From assembly GCF_000787575.1 (NCBI RefSeq), contig NW_012236530.1, positions 1,184,734 to 1,248,733 of the forward strand: DNA of 64,000 nt, written 5' to 3'. Below the pieces are notes generated by a model. It had not been told where the DNA came from. It saw nothing but the letters and a program-made list of their open reading frames with translations, and did not search any database. The position numbers were made by a program, and so were the translations under genes. Shown here one piece after another: positions 22,900 through 31,660 of the stretch. How positions within the stretch are numbered: the first letter of the stretch is position 1; every line of letters starts with the position of its first letter. Source of the stretch: Acytostelium subglobosum LB1 (Eukaryota; Evosea; Eumycetozoa; Acytosteliales; Acytosteliaceae).

Positions 22900-23957
22900 T
22901 TGATTGATCGATTGATTGATTAATTGATAAATTGGATGGACCAATCAATATCGTCAATTGTTTACTCAATCAATGTGGACCTACATTGAGTAGATAGGCA
23001 CCTCGCATGCCATTGGCACCCTCCAAAAAAACCAGCCAACCTCCACATGAACATGACGGGTCCCAACCCCACATGACCTCCAAACAATTAAAAGGGGGGG
23101 GTGGTGGTTACCCGACCACTCATCTCACCTAATCTTGACTTGATAGTCTAGGCCTCAATGATAGTGTGTTTGTTTAGGTTAGAGCAGTAGAGATACACAC
23201 ACGACGCCGAGGTCCACAAGAATAGTACAAAGTAACTACCTATTATCTCTATCTGTTGTACAAATACTTAGATAACTTAAATATTTATTTGACAGATAAT
23301 TCTAGAATATTATTAACTCTGACAATTGTAAATATTAATATTAATTATACTTATTATGTTCGATAATAAGCGAGTCATCATCCAATGACTCAAACACAAC
23401 AACTATAACCCTCACACACACATGCCAAATCAATCAATGAACACACCACAACACTATACCACTCACTACATGAAGCTCACACCCTCTATCCCCACTCTCT
23501 ACACACTCATCCATCCACTCACTCCATCCATCTCATACTCTTAAACTCATAAACCCAGGACGAGTCGCTTGTTTGTGTTGACTGCTACCACATCTCTTCT
23601 CACTCTCTATCTATCTCTTGTGTATTCATTCATCCAACTGCAATTGTGCCCCAGACACAGACAAAGTTCATTCTTTAAACTCCTGGCTAATTGTGCCTAC
23701 AAAGAAACAAACAAACAATAACATAGTAGCAGCAATAACAGCAGCTCAATATTTAGTGTCAAACTCATACTATACTACCAACCGACAATCTTAACATCAC
23801 TGCCGGCCTCACAGCCTCGCCCTTTCCACTCCAACTCTAACACTTGTTCATGACATCAACTTGGTATCATATTGTATAATATTAATATAGAACTTTCCCC
23901 ATTTACAAATAATAATAATAATCTAGACAAGATTAGATATACACATATACATACAGA
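22900..23957. other. Intergenic region
   Basis: About 1.06 kb. Includes a G8 run near 23095, CCC-rich pyrimidine stretches, a small hairpin-like CAATGT...ACATTG near 22970-22988 and TA-rich promoter-like DNA from 23870 on. No gene seen. Confidence 0.55.
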
Positions 23958-24736
23958 ATGAAGGAACAATTTGAAAAGATATCTTATACCTTCTCCTTAT
24001 ATAAGAAGATAGCATTCCTTATAATGATATCAGTCCAGTTTGTAAGTTATATACATTCTCATCAATCAAACCAAGAAGTAGACATTCCCTCGCTAACCAT
24101 GATTGGATCATTTATTCATAAAGGTTGGATTAGGTTTACTAGGATCAGGACTGTTTCATTACTTCAACTATGACGCCACAAGTGATTGGCGAATGCCTTA
24201 TATATGGTTCGGAGCAGTTGCCGCCTCAATTGCAGCAATATTTATAATGTTGGCCAATTTGATTGGGCATCTAAAGTCATTATCAGCTGCCTTTATATTG
24301 GAATTAATAGTGTTCATGGTAACCATCTCTGGAATTGTGATTATGAGCATTACCGATATCAAGTTTGTCGACAAATTAGAGTACTGCGACGAGAGGTCAT
24401 TGGACACATTCACCTGCGTCAGTATATTCGGTCAGACATTCTGTGGCAAGCACATCCTTAGTCAATGTGACCGATTTCATAATAGCATGGCAATGATACT
24501 CAGTGGTCAAGTATCAATGGCAGTCGTATCTGTATGTGTACCTTTATTATTAGAACGAATCAAAGTCATATTTCATCTGACTAATATCCATCTCCATGTT
24601 ACAGGTTGCACTGATGTTTGTAACATTCCTAAAGTTATACCCTACCTTTGAAGAACAGATACATTATCAACCTCTATTGTCAGCGATCAACGAAGGAGAC
24701 GACGATGACGCATTCGATTCTATACATAACGTATAA
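23958..24736 (+). CDS. Four-TM membrane protein of unknown function
   Basis: Three exons (23958-24041, 24124-24531, 24605-24736), all in phase 0, give 207 aa. Four hydrophobic helices are visible: KIAFLIMISVQFVGLGLLG near residues 16-35, IWFGAVAASIAAIFIMLANLIG near 50-75, AFILELIVFMVTISGIVIMSI near 80-105 and MILSGQVSMAVVSVALMFVTF near 150-170. The loop before the last helix holds four cysteines (YCDE, FTCVS, FCGK, SQCDR) that could pair. The C-terminus is short and acidic (EGDDDDAFDS). The layout resembles tetraspan families such as claudin/MARVEL-like proteins, but no signature assigns it. The longer intron-crossing ATG at 24103 is not needed. Confidence 0.75.
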
Positions 24737-25049
24737 AAAAGACAAAGTTTTGTTATTACTAGATCAGATAGATACAAAGAGATGGATTGAGAGATATAGG
24801 TTGATGGTTTATTGAATGAGTAATGTGTGTGAGGAGATGGAGATATAGAGATAGAGAGATAGAGACCAAGTCTGATGATGAATGGTTTGGCAAGGTGTAT
24901 GTCGACACGGGTGAACGCAAGGCAGCTGCTTGAGTACCCAAGCTCCTTTGTGGACATGGGACAGATTGACTGCAATGTTGAGAGATATAGATATGAATGA
25001 ATGATTGATTGATTGATATTGATTGGATTGTTGATGAAGTGGATATTGA
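24737..25049. other. Convergent spacer
   Basis: 313 nt between the four-TM gene (+) and USP10 (-), with (GATAGAGA)n near 24840-24865 and (GATT)n near 24995-25015. No gene seen. Confidence 0.6.
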
Positions 25050-26880
25050 TTATGCTGTGTTTTGTTGTTGATAGAGAAGGAGATATGCTTCGCGTGACAG
25101 TACTTCTTGTTCAGTCACCTCGCTAATGTTGGCGTCGTCGAATTTGATCCACTGGTTGTTGGGTTGCAGAACGTCGCATGTGTAGTGACCCTGTGACAGG
25201 CCCTTGCCATGATGTCCGACCACGGAGAAGAGGGAGTACCGCTTGGTGGACTCGGTGCGAACTGGTGTGTGTGATTTCAGCGTGAGGTTGGTCGGGAAGG
25301 ACACATGCTTGTCCAGCTTCTGTGCCTTGGTATCAAAGGCGAATCGTTTAAAATGCACGACAAGGATACGAGGCAGTATCTCAATGGACATGGACTTGCT
25401 GGCAGTGATCTCAATCTTCTTTGTCTGACATGTGTATCCTTCCAAAGTCTCCTCCTTCATGAATAAAGAGAGAGCATCGTCCAAAGTTGCTACATTCTCT
25501 GGCTATAATAATCGTACACTTTAGTTAGTATCTCTTGCTCTCGTAGGGTCATGATGGATAACTTACGCGAATGTCCAAATGTAGGCAATAGAATGGTTGA
25601 AGTGTGATTGACTCTTTTGACTCGTGTCTGTTGACACTGCTCCTGAGAGTGCCAGAGAATATTTGAGAGATAGGTGATGTTGCTACCGATGATTGATCCT
25701 GTATTATGATCATGTAATGTTTGTTAGTAATTGAGTTGGGGCGATGTGTGAGTGAATGATTGATTGATATGTACATTGATAGTCGATGTCTTGTTCCTCT
25801 GAACAACCACCTGCCATTCGCCCTCCAAGTCCTCCTTGTTTGGTATGTTGGCCTCTTCCTTTGGACCCTCGATATCGCCTGTTTCATTTGCCATGTTAGT
25901 AATCTAATCTACACTCAAGCCTGCCACAAGATAGACTTTGGTACTTACGTATCAGTGTAACGAGTTCCTCGTGGATGAGGTCAAGGAAGTAGATCAAGAA
26001 CTCTTGGGCATCCTGTTGACAACTCTGTTGCTGCTGCTGTTGTTGCTGTGACTCGTAGACGATGAGCTTTGACTTCTTCTTGGTGATGGGCACCGAGAGT
26101 GGGATCACAGGCATTGTGGAGGCCTCTTTGGGAGATGGTGACACCTTGGAGTTGAATGACTTGACCAAATCATAAAAGTATCTTGGGTTGATTGGAGCAG
26201 GTGTTGAAACGGCATTGTGTTGCTTGCCACTGTTACCGCTGCTACTATTGCCGCCGCCAGTCGTAGATCCACTGGCTGGTGTCGATGGCTGAGCAAAGTA
26301 ATCATTGTTGAAGTGAACCCTGAACATGAATGTTTGTGAGTGATGCGATCCTATGCTACCAAGCATTGTTGGGACAACTTACAAGTTTGATAGAGTGGGA
26401 TACTTGGATGCTGGAAGAGACTCAAAGTCTGTTGAGACAACCTTTAACAGTTTGGCAAAGGGTTGACATNCCAACCAATGATTGGAGTATCTGTATTGTT
26501 ATGTTGTTGTTGTTGTTAGTATGTATACAACTCACTTATTCATTCACTAATGAATACTTACGACATTCATAAAGCATGTGTTGGAAGTGTTGACAAGTCC
26601 TTTGGGTTGGAATTGGACTGCTTTGGACTTGTTGACATAGTCATCGTAGTGGTTCATCCAGGCCAGCTTGCGGTCAATCTCCTTTCTCAGCTTCTGTTGG
26701 TTGGCACTGGTGGTAGTGTTGAGTGCACCGGCAACATCGGTCTGTGATGAAGATGGTTTGTTGGCGGCGGGACTGTTGGTATCTAGGGACATCTTCTCAA
26801 TGATGAGCTTGGACCATAGTTGAGCCGCCTCGGCAGAGGCACCCTCTTTGGACTGGTTGCTTGNGTTGTTTNCTGTGGCG
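25050..26880 (-). CDS. usp10: USP10/Ubp3-type ubiquitin-specific protease (5' end lost in gap)
   Basis: Six visible exons in transcript order: 26880-26562, 26490-26383, 26319-25949, 25878-25775, 25698-25567, 25502-25050. The first carries the catalytic Cys box GLVNTSNTCFMNV. Later exons carry SCQQDAQEFLIYFLDLIHEEL, SPISQIFSGTLRS, PFYCLHLDI, PRILVVHFKRFAFD and the His box GHYTCDVLQ with W-FDDANIS. The order and wording fit the USP10/Ubp3 branch of C19 peptidases, which edits ubiquitin on trafficking, ribosome and stress-granule clients, usually with G3BP/Bre5. The exon 26383-26490 contains one N at 26470; with that base counted the frame fails, without it ILQSLVGCQPFAK and the next junction read correctly, so it is probably a spurious base. 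The N-terminus lies in or beyond the gap. Confidence 0.88.
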
Positions 26881-27049
26881 NNNNNNNNNNNNNNNNNNNN
26901 NNNNNNNNNNNNNNNNNNNNNNNNNNNNNNNNNNNNNNNNNNNNNNNNNNNNNNNNNNNNNNNNNNNNNNNNNNNNNNNNNNNNNNNNNNNNNNNNNNNN
27001 NNNNNNNNNNNNNNNNNNNNNNNNNNNNNNNNNNNNNNNNNNNNNNNNN
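26881..27049. other. Assembly gap (169 N)
   Basis: A run of N joins the 5' part of the USP10 gene to the retroelement. Isolated N also occur at 26470, 26864, 26872, 27225, 27308, 27312, 29451 and 57905. The true missing length is unknown; a full-length L1-like ORF2 would need several kb. Confidence 0.98.
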
Positions 27050-27223
27050 ACCGCCCTGTTTGGTACGGCCGGTGAGGGCGACGACTTCTCCGTCGTCGCC
27101 GTTCGTCTCCGTGAGGAGAGCAAGGGTAGGGCCGTGCAGCGTCAGGTGATCAAACACCGATGATGCTGTGTCTGCTCTGGAAGAGCCCTGTACATTCCAG
27201 AGCATGATATCCAATGAGGTCAT
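27050..27223 (-). CDS. Retroelement ORF2, endonuclease N-terminus (cut by gap)
   Basis: Starts at ATG 27223, which shares bases with the ORF1 stop. The 58 visible residues (MTSLDIMLWNVQG ... LALLTETNGDDG) show the two first APE-endonuclease motifs of L1-type elements: the Asn of WNVQG and the catalytic Glu of LTET. The remaining endonuclease, reverse transcriptase and 3' end fall in the N run. ATGA coupling implies termination-reinitiation for ORF2 synthesis (inference). Confidence 0.72.
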
Positions 27224-28353
27224 CNTGACTTCTTGGTCGTCCTAGAACGACGGACCACTTTGGGCTTCTTGGTGTCGGGCTTGGGAGGGGTGGACGGATC
27301 GACCTCGNCCGNCTCCGACACCTCTGGCGCGGCGGCGCCCGTGTCGACCTCGACCGACTCGGCAGCGGCCACGTCCTTCTTCCTCTTGAATGCCAAGGAG
27401 ATGGGGGCAAGGATCTTCTTGACACTGTTCAACAGTGCCGGCGACTCGGTGGCGGAGCTTGAAGAGGCGCTGGCCAGAGTAGCAGGTGGCGCCGCAGCCC
27501 TTGGGGCAGTGTACGGCGAGGAAGGTGAGGTCGACAATGATCTGCCCAGTGGGGTGACGTTCTTGATGACGACAGGTGTAGACGGCGTGGCCGCGGGCTC
27601 CGTTCTTGTTGGAGAGTGCGAGCGATCGCTCGAGGAGGAAGCGACAGAGGCCTCGGCGCTGTCGGTCTTGGGAGGTGAGCTCACAGGCTTGTCGGCCGCG
27701 GGCTTGTTGGGCGTCGTCTTGGAAGGCGTAGCCTTGGCGGACACGGACTGAGCTTGCTTGCGCGCCTTGCGGGCTCGGGTGCTCGAGCGCTTCTTGAAGG
27801 GCACGACGCGTGAGGCAGCCACGTTGGGGTTGACCATGATGTCGTCCTTGAGTGACTCGAACTGAGTGGCTGAGGGCCACAGCAGTGTGATCGTGTGACG
27901 AGAGCCTGCGACATGGTGATGTACAAACGAAGGAGGACACAACTCTGAAATGTCTGTCGGCTTGGTACGGGCGCCGTCGTCCTTGGTGGCCACAAACGTC
28001 ATCTCGACGAAGTGGTGGGATGGCACAAACAGGCGGGCGCTGACAGGTGACGAGGCGCCAGTGAGAGTGCAAGCGTTGCTGCGGAAGTGCTCAACAAGCT
28101 TGCTGAGCTCGGCAGAAGAGTAGGCTTTGCCTTCAACGGTCAAGCCACGGAGTGCACTGCTATCCTTAGAGGCAGCAGTGCCTGATGGGTACGATCTGCT
28201 TACACGCATGTGCAAGCGCAGACCTTTCATGTAGTCCTCTGGCAGCAGCGCTGCGCCAGGGTAGAAGATACGCACGTCGTATGATGACTGCGATGAGGGT
28301 GGCGCACGATCATTGATCGGGCCATACCTTGCGAAGAATGACTCCGCTCCCAT
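27220..28353 (-). CDS. Retroelement ORF1 protein
   Basis: 377 codons from ATG at 28353 (MGAESFFARYGPINDRAPP). The N-terminal half is a folded-looking domain (YDVRIFYPGAALL, VEMTFVATKDDGAR, SRHTITLLWPSATQFESL). The C-terminal half is low-complexity and basic, rich in Ser, Pro, Ala and Lys (KKRSSTRARKARKQ), suited to RNA binding. Strong GC bias and C/G-ending codons set it apart from neighbouring host genes. Two N at 27308 and 27312 and one at 27225 blur a few codons. An in-frame extension reaches further upstream but without a better start. By position it is the nucleic-acid-binding ORF1 product of a non-LTR element. Confidence 0.7.
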   Translation of the reverse strand: MGAESFFARYGPINDRAPPSSQSSYDVRIFYPGAALLPEDYMKGLRLHMRVSRSYPSGTAASKDSSALRGLTVEGKAYSSAELSKLVEHFRSNACTLTGASSPVSARLFVPSHHFVEMTFVATKDDGARTKPTDISELCPPSFVHHHVAGSRHTITLLWPSATQFESLKDDIMVNPNVAASRVVPFKKRSSTRARKARKQAQSVSAKATPSKTTPNKPAADKPVSSPPKTDSAEASVASSSSDRSHSPTRTEPAATPSTPVVIKNVTPLGRSLSTSPSSPYTAPRAAAPPATLASASSSSATESPALLNSVKKILAPISLAFKRKKDVAAAESVEVDTGAAAPEVSEXXEVDPSTPPKPDTKKPKVVRRSRTTKKSX

Positions 28354-28505
28354 TGTAATCTGTGACAGGGCACTCACCTGAGTACAGCTGTTGTTGATTG
28401 AGAGTTGATGTATTGACTTTGCTAGATTGAGTGATCGAGTAACAGATAGTAACTGTATCACTCGTTTCGGTTGTTTTTTCGTGGCGGGTGGACATAACGA
28501 TACCC

Positions 28506-28521
28506 AAAAAAAAGAACAAAA
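28506..28521 (-). terminator. Pol III terminator of tRNA-Ser
   Basis: On the minus strand a T4 run starts 6 nt past the tRNA 3' end and a T8 run follows after four bases. This is the usual RNA polymerase III stop and sets an outer limit for the neighbouring retroelement. Confidence 0.8.
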
Positions 28522-28526
28522 GATGT

Positions 28527-28609
28527 CGACACCTGAGAGATTCGAACTCTCGCCCCCGAAGGGAACCGCTTAGCAGGCGATCGCCTTAAAACCACTCGGC
28601 CAAGGTGTC
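28527..28609 (-). tRNA. tRNA-Ser (anticodon GCU)
   Basis: 83 nt on the minus strand, no intron. The 7-bp acceptor stem GACACCT/AGGTGTC closes perfectly, with discriminator G73 as in serine tRNAs. D arm: GGCCGAGTGGTTTTAAGGC. Anticodon loop CTGCTAA gives GCU, reading AGC/AGU. A long variable arm (TTCCC-TTCG-GGGGC region) marks class II. The T arm has GAGTTCGAATC, also the internal B box. Pol III T runs follow at once (28518-28521 and 28506-28513 as A runs on the plus strand). The L1-like element lies directly downstream. Confidence 0.95.
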
Positions 28610-28744
28610 TTGATGTTTTGTGAAATTAATTTACCATACTTAAATTTAAAAAATACAACAAACTTCAAATATATTTTTTGTTTTTAGAATTTCCATTTTC
28701 TTTCGTTTTAAAATGAAATTGTGAACTATTATTATTATTAATAG

Positions 28745-29312
28745 GTAAGGCGAACATAAAGAAGGTGGCCGATAAGAATAATAGTCCAAGTCCAAGCTAC
28801 GGAACCCAAACAGACCACTCCAAGGTTGGTTGGAAGGACAAGGACACAATACATGCAGATTCAAATTGGAACGTATGTGTCTCTGGAGGAAACTTGGAAA
28901 AGGCAGTTCCAAATGCGGTTGACGATCTTGGAACCTTGCTCTACTCTCACTCACGTGCCTATATGGTATGCTTTCAGAGCCTGGCTCTCCAAAACGCCTT
29001 GGATGAGCTCAATTGCGGACTACAAGGCCGGAGCGTAGTGGCATTAAGAGTATTGCAGCCGACTTACAGAAGGCCTCTGCAGAATTAGCAGATGATCTCT
29101 GCTGTATTTACGATAACACAGATATCAAACCATACGATAAGTCCACTCAACACTTTGTAGTGGAAGTCCCTAGCACAAACAAACTCCTCAAGCTATTTGA
29201 AACAAAATCGTCAAATGTGGACACTGGCACTGGTAAAGGTGGTAAAGGTAAAAGGAAACAGGCTCCAGCCACATCAGACACCCGAGGATCAACAAAGAAG
29301 GGGAGGACCTGA
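28745..29312 (+). pseudogene. Unrecognised, apparently decayed coding remnant
   Basis: Two consecutive open stretches on the plus strand read as ordinary soluble protein (EKAVPNAVDDLGTLLYSHSRA, then SIAADLQKASAELADDLCC and a basic Gly/Lys tail KGGKGKRKQ) but lie in different frames. No start codon or clear splice sites unite them. They sit about 140 nt on the 5' side of the tRNA gene, in divergent orientation, where mobile elements collect in dictyostelids. I do not recognise the family; a broken host gene or old element are both possible. Confidence 0.35.
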
Positions 29313-29471
29313 AATGAATGATATAATATAAATGAAATAGTATAATAAGAATATTAATATAATAATTTTAAATTTAAATTTAAATTTTGAAAATTGGCTA
29401 GCCCTAGCCCAGTGAGTGGTCGTGGTGTGATGTGGTGTGTGGTGTGGCTGNGGCAGGAGGGGTGGGCTTCT

Positions 29472-31124
29472 CTAGGCTTCTGCTTCTGGATGCGAATATT
29501 GGTGGTCATAGTCATCGTCGTCTTGGTACTCATAGGTGAATGTAGTGGTTCTGCAACTGGGATCCAATGACAAGACAAATTGGAATTGTCCATTCCAGAA
29601 GTTGCTGCCTTCAATGTCAACAGCTTTAGCTTTGTGAGGACCATTCTGCTCCAACAAAGGATTGGGATTTGTTGAGTACGCGATGACATGTACTGGAGAT
29701 TCGTTGTGCTTGAATTTGAGTGTTTGCTGAAGAAAAGTGAAGTTTTCTTCTGGGAGGAGGTGTGGATAGTCGTTACAGAGATTTTTTGGAAGCTCCAAGG
29801 TGATAAGTTTATCACCATTAATCCACCCAGCTGCAGCCATCCTAAACATAAGAGAATTTAGAGAGACTCCATTGACAGCCAAGTTGAGTTCATGTAGAAA
29901 GCGAACTCGCAAAAGGTTCCCAATAGAATCTGGGCCAAAGCAATCAAAACTTGATTGTAAACAAAGGACCTTGATCGGAATGCTTTGTAGGAGCAAGTGA
30001 AGATTACTTACAATGACTTGGGCATTGTTTAATAGGGCTTGGTGAAAGCGGATGGTGAGGCTGGAAAGCTTAAAACTGTCGGGGCTTTGAACACTTTGCT
30101 CATGAATTGCAATGAGTTGTTGATAAAGGTTACAGTCGCGCCTTGATGAGAGATGGAGAGAGTGCAGTTGTGGGAAGATTCTAGACTCATTCATACTGAT
30201 TTGGAGATGACGAAGGTTTTTTTTTGATGAAATGATGTCAATGAATTGGGATCCGTTGATGTGGCCAAGAGAGAGAGATTCAAGTGTCTCATTCCCATAC
30301 AAGTATCGAAAAAATGATGGCTTGTAGTCTTTCCAATTGGAACGATTTGCCAGGAATAAGTCCAGACGGCGCAGTGTTTGATTATGAGAGAGTACATTAA
30401 AGAACGACTCTGGATCTTGCAGAATAAAACGATTCTTGTAAGTCACGCCGTGGTCTGCTTGATCACTGCCAAGTACCAAAGAGGTTAATCGATCGACAAT
30501 TGATGGCTCATTTAGAATATCACCAAATGGGCCTTGACCTACAAGTGAGAGCGAGGTGAGATGCTCGAACTTTCCAGAGAAGGAAACCGTTGAGGGTGTA
30601 ACCCCGCCAATATCTCGCTCAGAGTTGGTCGTGATGCACAGAGATTGTAGTTTCAGAGATGATGACGGATGAGGCACATCTACGATCATCTTCATGATTC
30701 GGGAAGTTTTCGATGGCGCCACGCCAGCCAACGACAAGTGTTGAAGAGTTGAAGCTTTGTGAATGATCTTGGATAGGGACGAATCAATTCTAAAGCAGAA
30801 TGTCAGTTCGAGAATTTGTATGGATCGAAGTATCTGAGTAAAAAATGAGGACTGCTCCCACAGCACTATGTATTCGATTCTTGCATTCTTTGGATACTTG
30901 AGCACACAGTACATGGAATTGAGATGATCCAAAACGCTCTGACAATATTGCTTGGTCTTGTCAAAGTTGCTTTGTGACCATGTGAAGTCGATGAATGTGA
31001 AGTGCTGTGATATTACTTTGAAGCAATGCCAGGATACCAAAGCAAGTGCCAGCTTGAATCGCATACCCAACCTTGAGTCTCTAAAAAGAAATGACAGAAT
31101 CTTATCTACAACTTGTTGATGCAT
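29472..31124 (-). CDS. F-box-like / leucine-rich repeat orphan protein
   Basis: Single-exon ORF of 550 aa from ATG at 31124. The first 45 residues (VVDKILSFLFRDSRLGMRFKLALALVSWHCFKVI) resemble the short F-box that opens many dictyostelid paralogues. The rest is built of irregular leucine-rich units with about 25-residue spacing (IQILELTFCFRI, LQHLSLAGVAPS, LTSLVLGSD, LRRLDLFLA, LESLSLGHI, HSLHLSS, LHELNLAVNGV, LITLELPKNL). Such proteins form large lineage-specific families in social amoebae and may be SCF substrate receptors, but that is inferred. A single N (29451) lies just beyond the stop codon. Confidence 0.75.
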   Translation of the reverse strand: MHQQVVDKILSFLFRDSRLGMRFKLALALVSWHCFKVISQHFTFIDFTWSQSNFDKTKQYCQSVLDHLNSMYCVLKYPKNARIEYIVLWEQSSFFTQILRSIQILELTFCFRIDSSLSKIIHKASTLQHLSLAGVAPSKTSRIMKMIVDVPHPSSSLKLQSLCITTNSERDIGGVTPSTVSFSGKFEHLTSLSLVGQGPFGDILNEPSIVDRLTSLVLGSDQADHGVTYKNRFILQDPESFFNVLSHNQTLRRLDLFLANRSNWKDYKPSFFRYLYGNETLESLSLGHINGSQFIDIISSKKNLRHLQISMNESRIFPQLHSLHLSSRRDCNLYQQLIAIHEQSVQSPDSFKLSSLTIRFHQALLNNAQVIVSNLHLLLQSIPIKVLCLQSSFDCFGPDSIGNLLRVRFLHELNLAVNGVSLNSLMFRMAAAGWINGDKLITLELPKNLCNDYPHLLPEENFTFLQQTLKFKHNESPVHVIAYSTNPNPLLEQNGPHKAKAVDIEGSNFWNGQFQFVLSLDPSCRTTTFTYEYQDDDDYDHQYSHPEAEA

Positions 31125-31660
31125 AGCTTGTATAGTGCACGTGCGTGATGTGTGATTGATGGCGTAGTATTAATGTTGTATATGTTGTATTGTGTATGTG
31201 TGTGTTCAGAGGAGGTGAAATGGTTCTCAGTGTGCTCGCTCGCTCAACCCGATGAACATCAAGCGACCAAAACCAAACCATAAGAGTTGTTTTTACAAAT
31301 ACAAATAAATAATAAATAATAAATAATTTGGCTAGTGGCAGCCAAAAACCAAAAATTAAATTACCATCCATATATATATATACATTATAATATGTATTTA
31401 CTAAATAAGTTATCTCCCCTTCCAATTTGTAAATTTATCTTCTCAATGATGAGCGCTTCATGATGCATTATATAATGTCTAGGTATAAGAATATTCATTG
31501 TGTTCATGCATGGTCCACAGACATAGGGTTCAGATGTGGTCACAACTTGATGTATCCACAGATATTGAGCCACTGTTGGAAAGGTAATAGACTAATAGGG
31601 ATATTGTTTTGTAAGTGTGTATTTGTTTGATCACAATTGATCAATTGAACTCACCGTTGA
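31125..31660. other. Intergenic spacer between two minus-strand genes
   Basis: 536 nt, AT-rich with (AATAAATA)n near 31305-31325 and (TA)n at 31370-31382. No gene seen. Confidence 0.55.

Larger units (their letters stand above)
27050..28505 (-). mobile_element. L1/TRE-like non-LTR retrotransposon, 5' part
   Basis: A GC-rich block on the minus strand with two ORFs in non-LTR order. ORF1 is followed, through an ATGA overlap at 27223-27220, by the start of an ORF2 whose N-terminus reads as an APE-type endonuclease. The element is cut by the assembly gap, so reverse transcriptase is not seen. It begins within 22 nt of the 3' end of a tRNA-Ser gene and lies in the same orientation. Dictyostelium TRE elements are L1-clade LINEs known to insert near tRNA genes (TRE5 upstream, TRE3 downstream), so a TRE3-like element is the natural reading; the exact family is inferred. 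Its 5' end is set only approximately, after the tRNA terminator at 28506-28513. Confidence 0.75.

Noticed and set aside
29354-29818. 154-codon minus-strand ORF at the end of the F-box/LRR gene
   Set aside because: Shifted frame of the true 550-aa ORF with unnatural composition.
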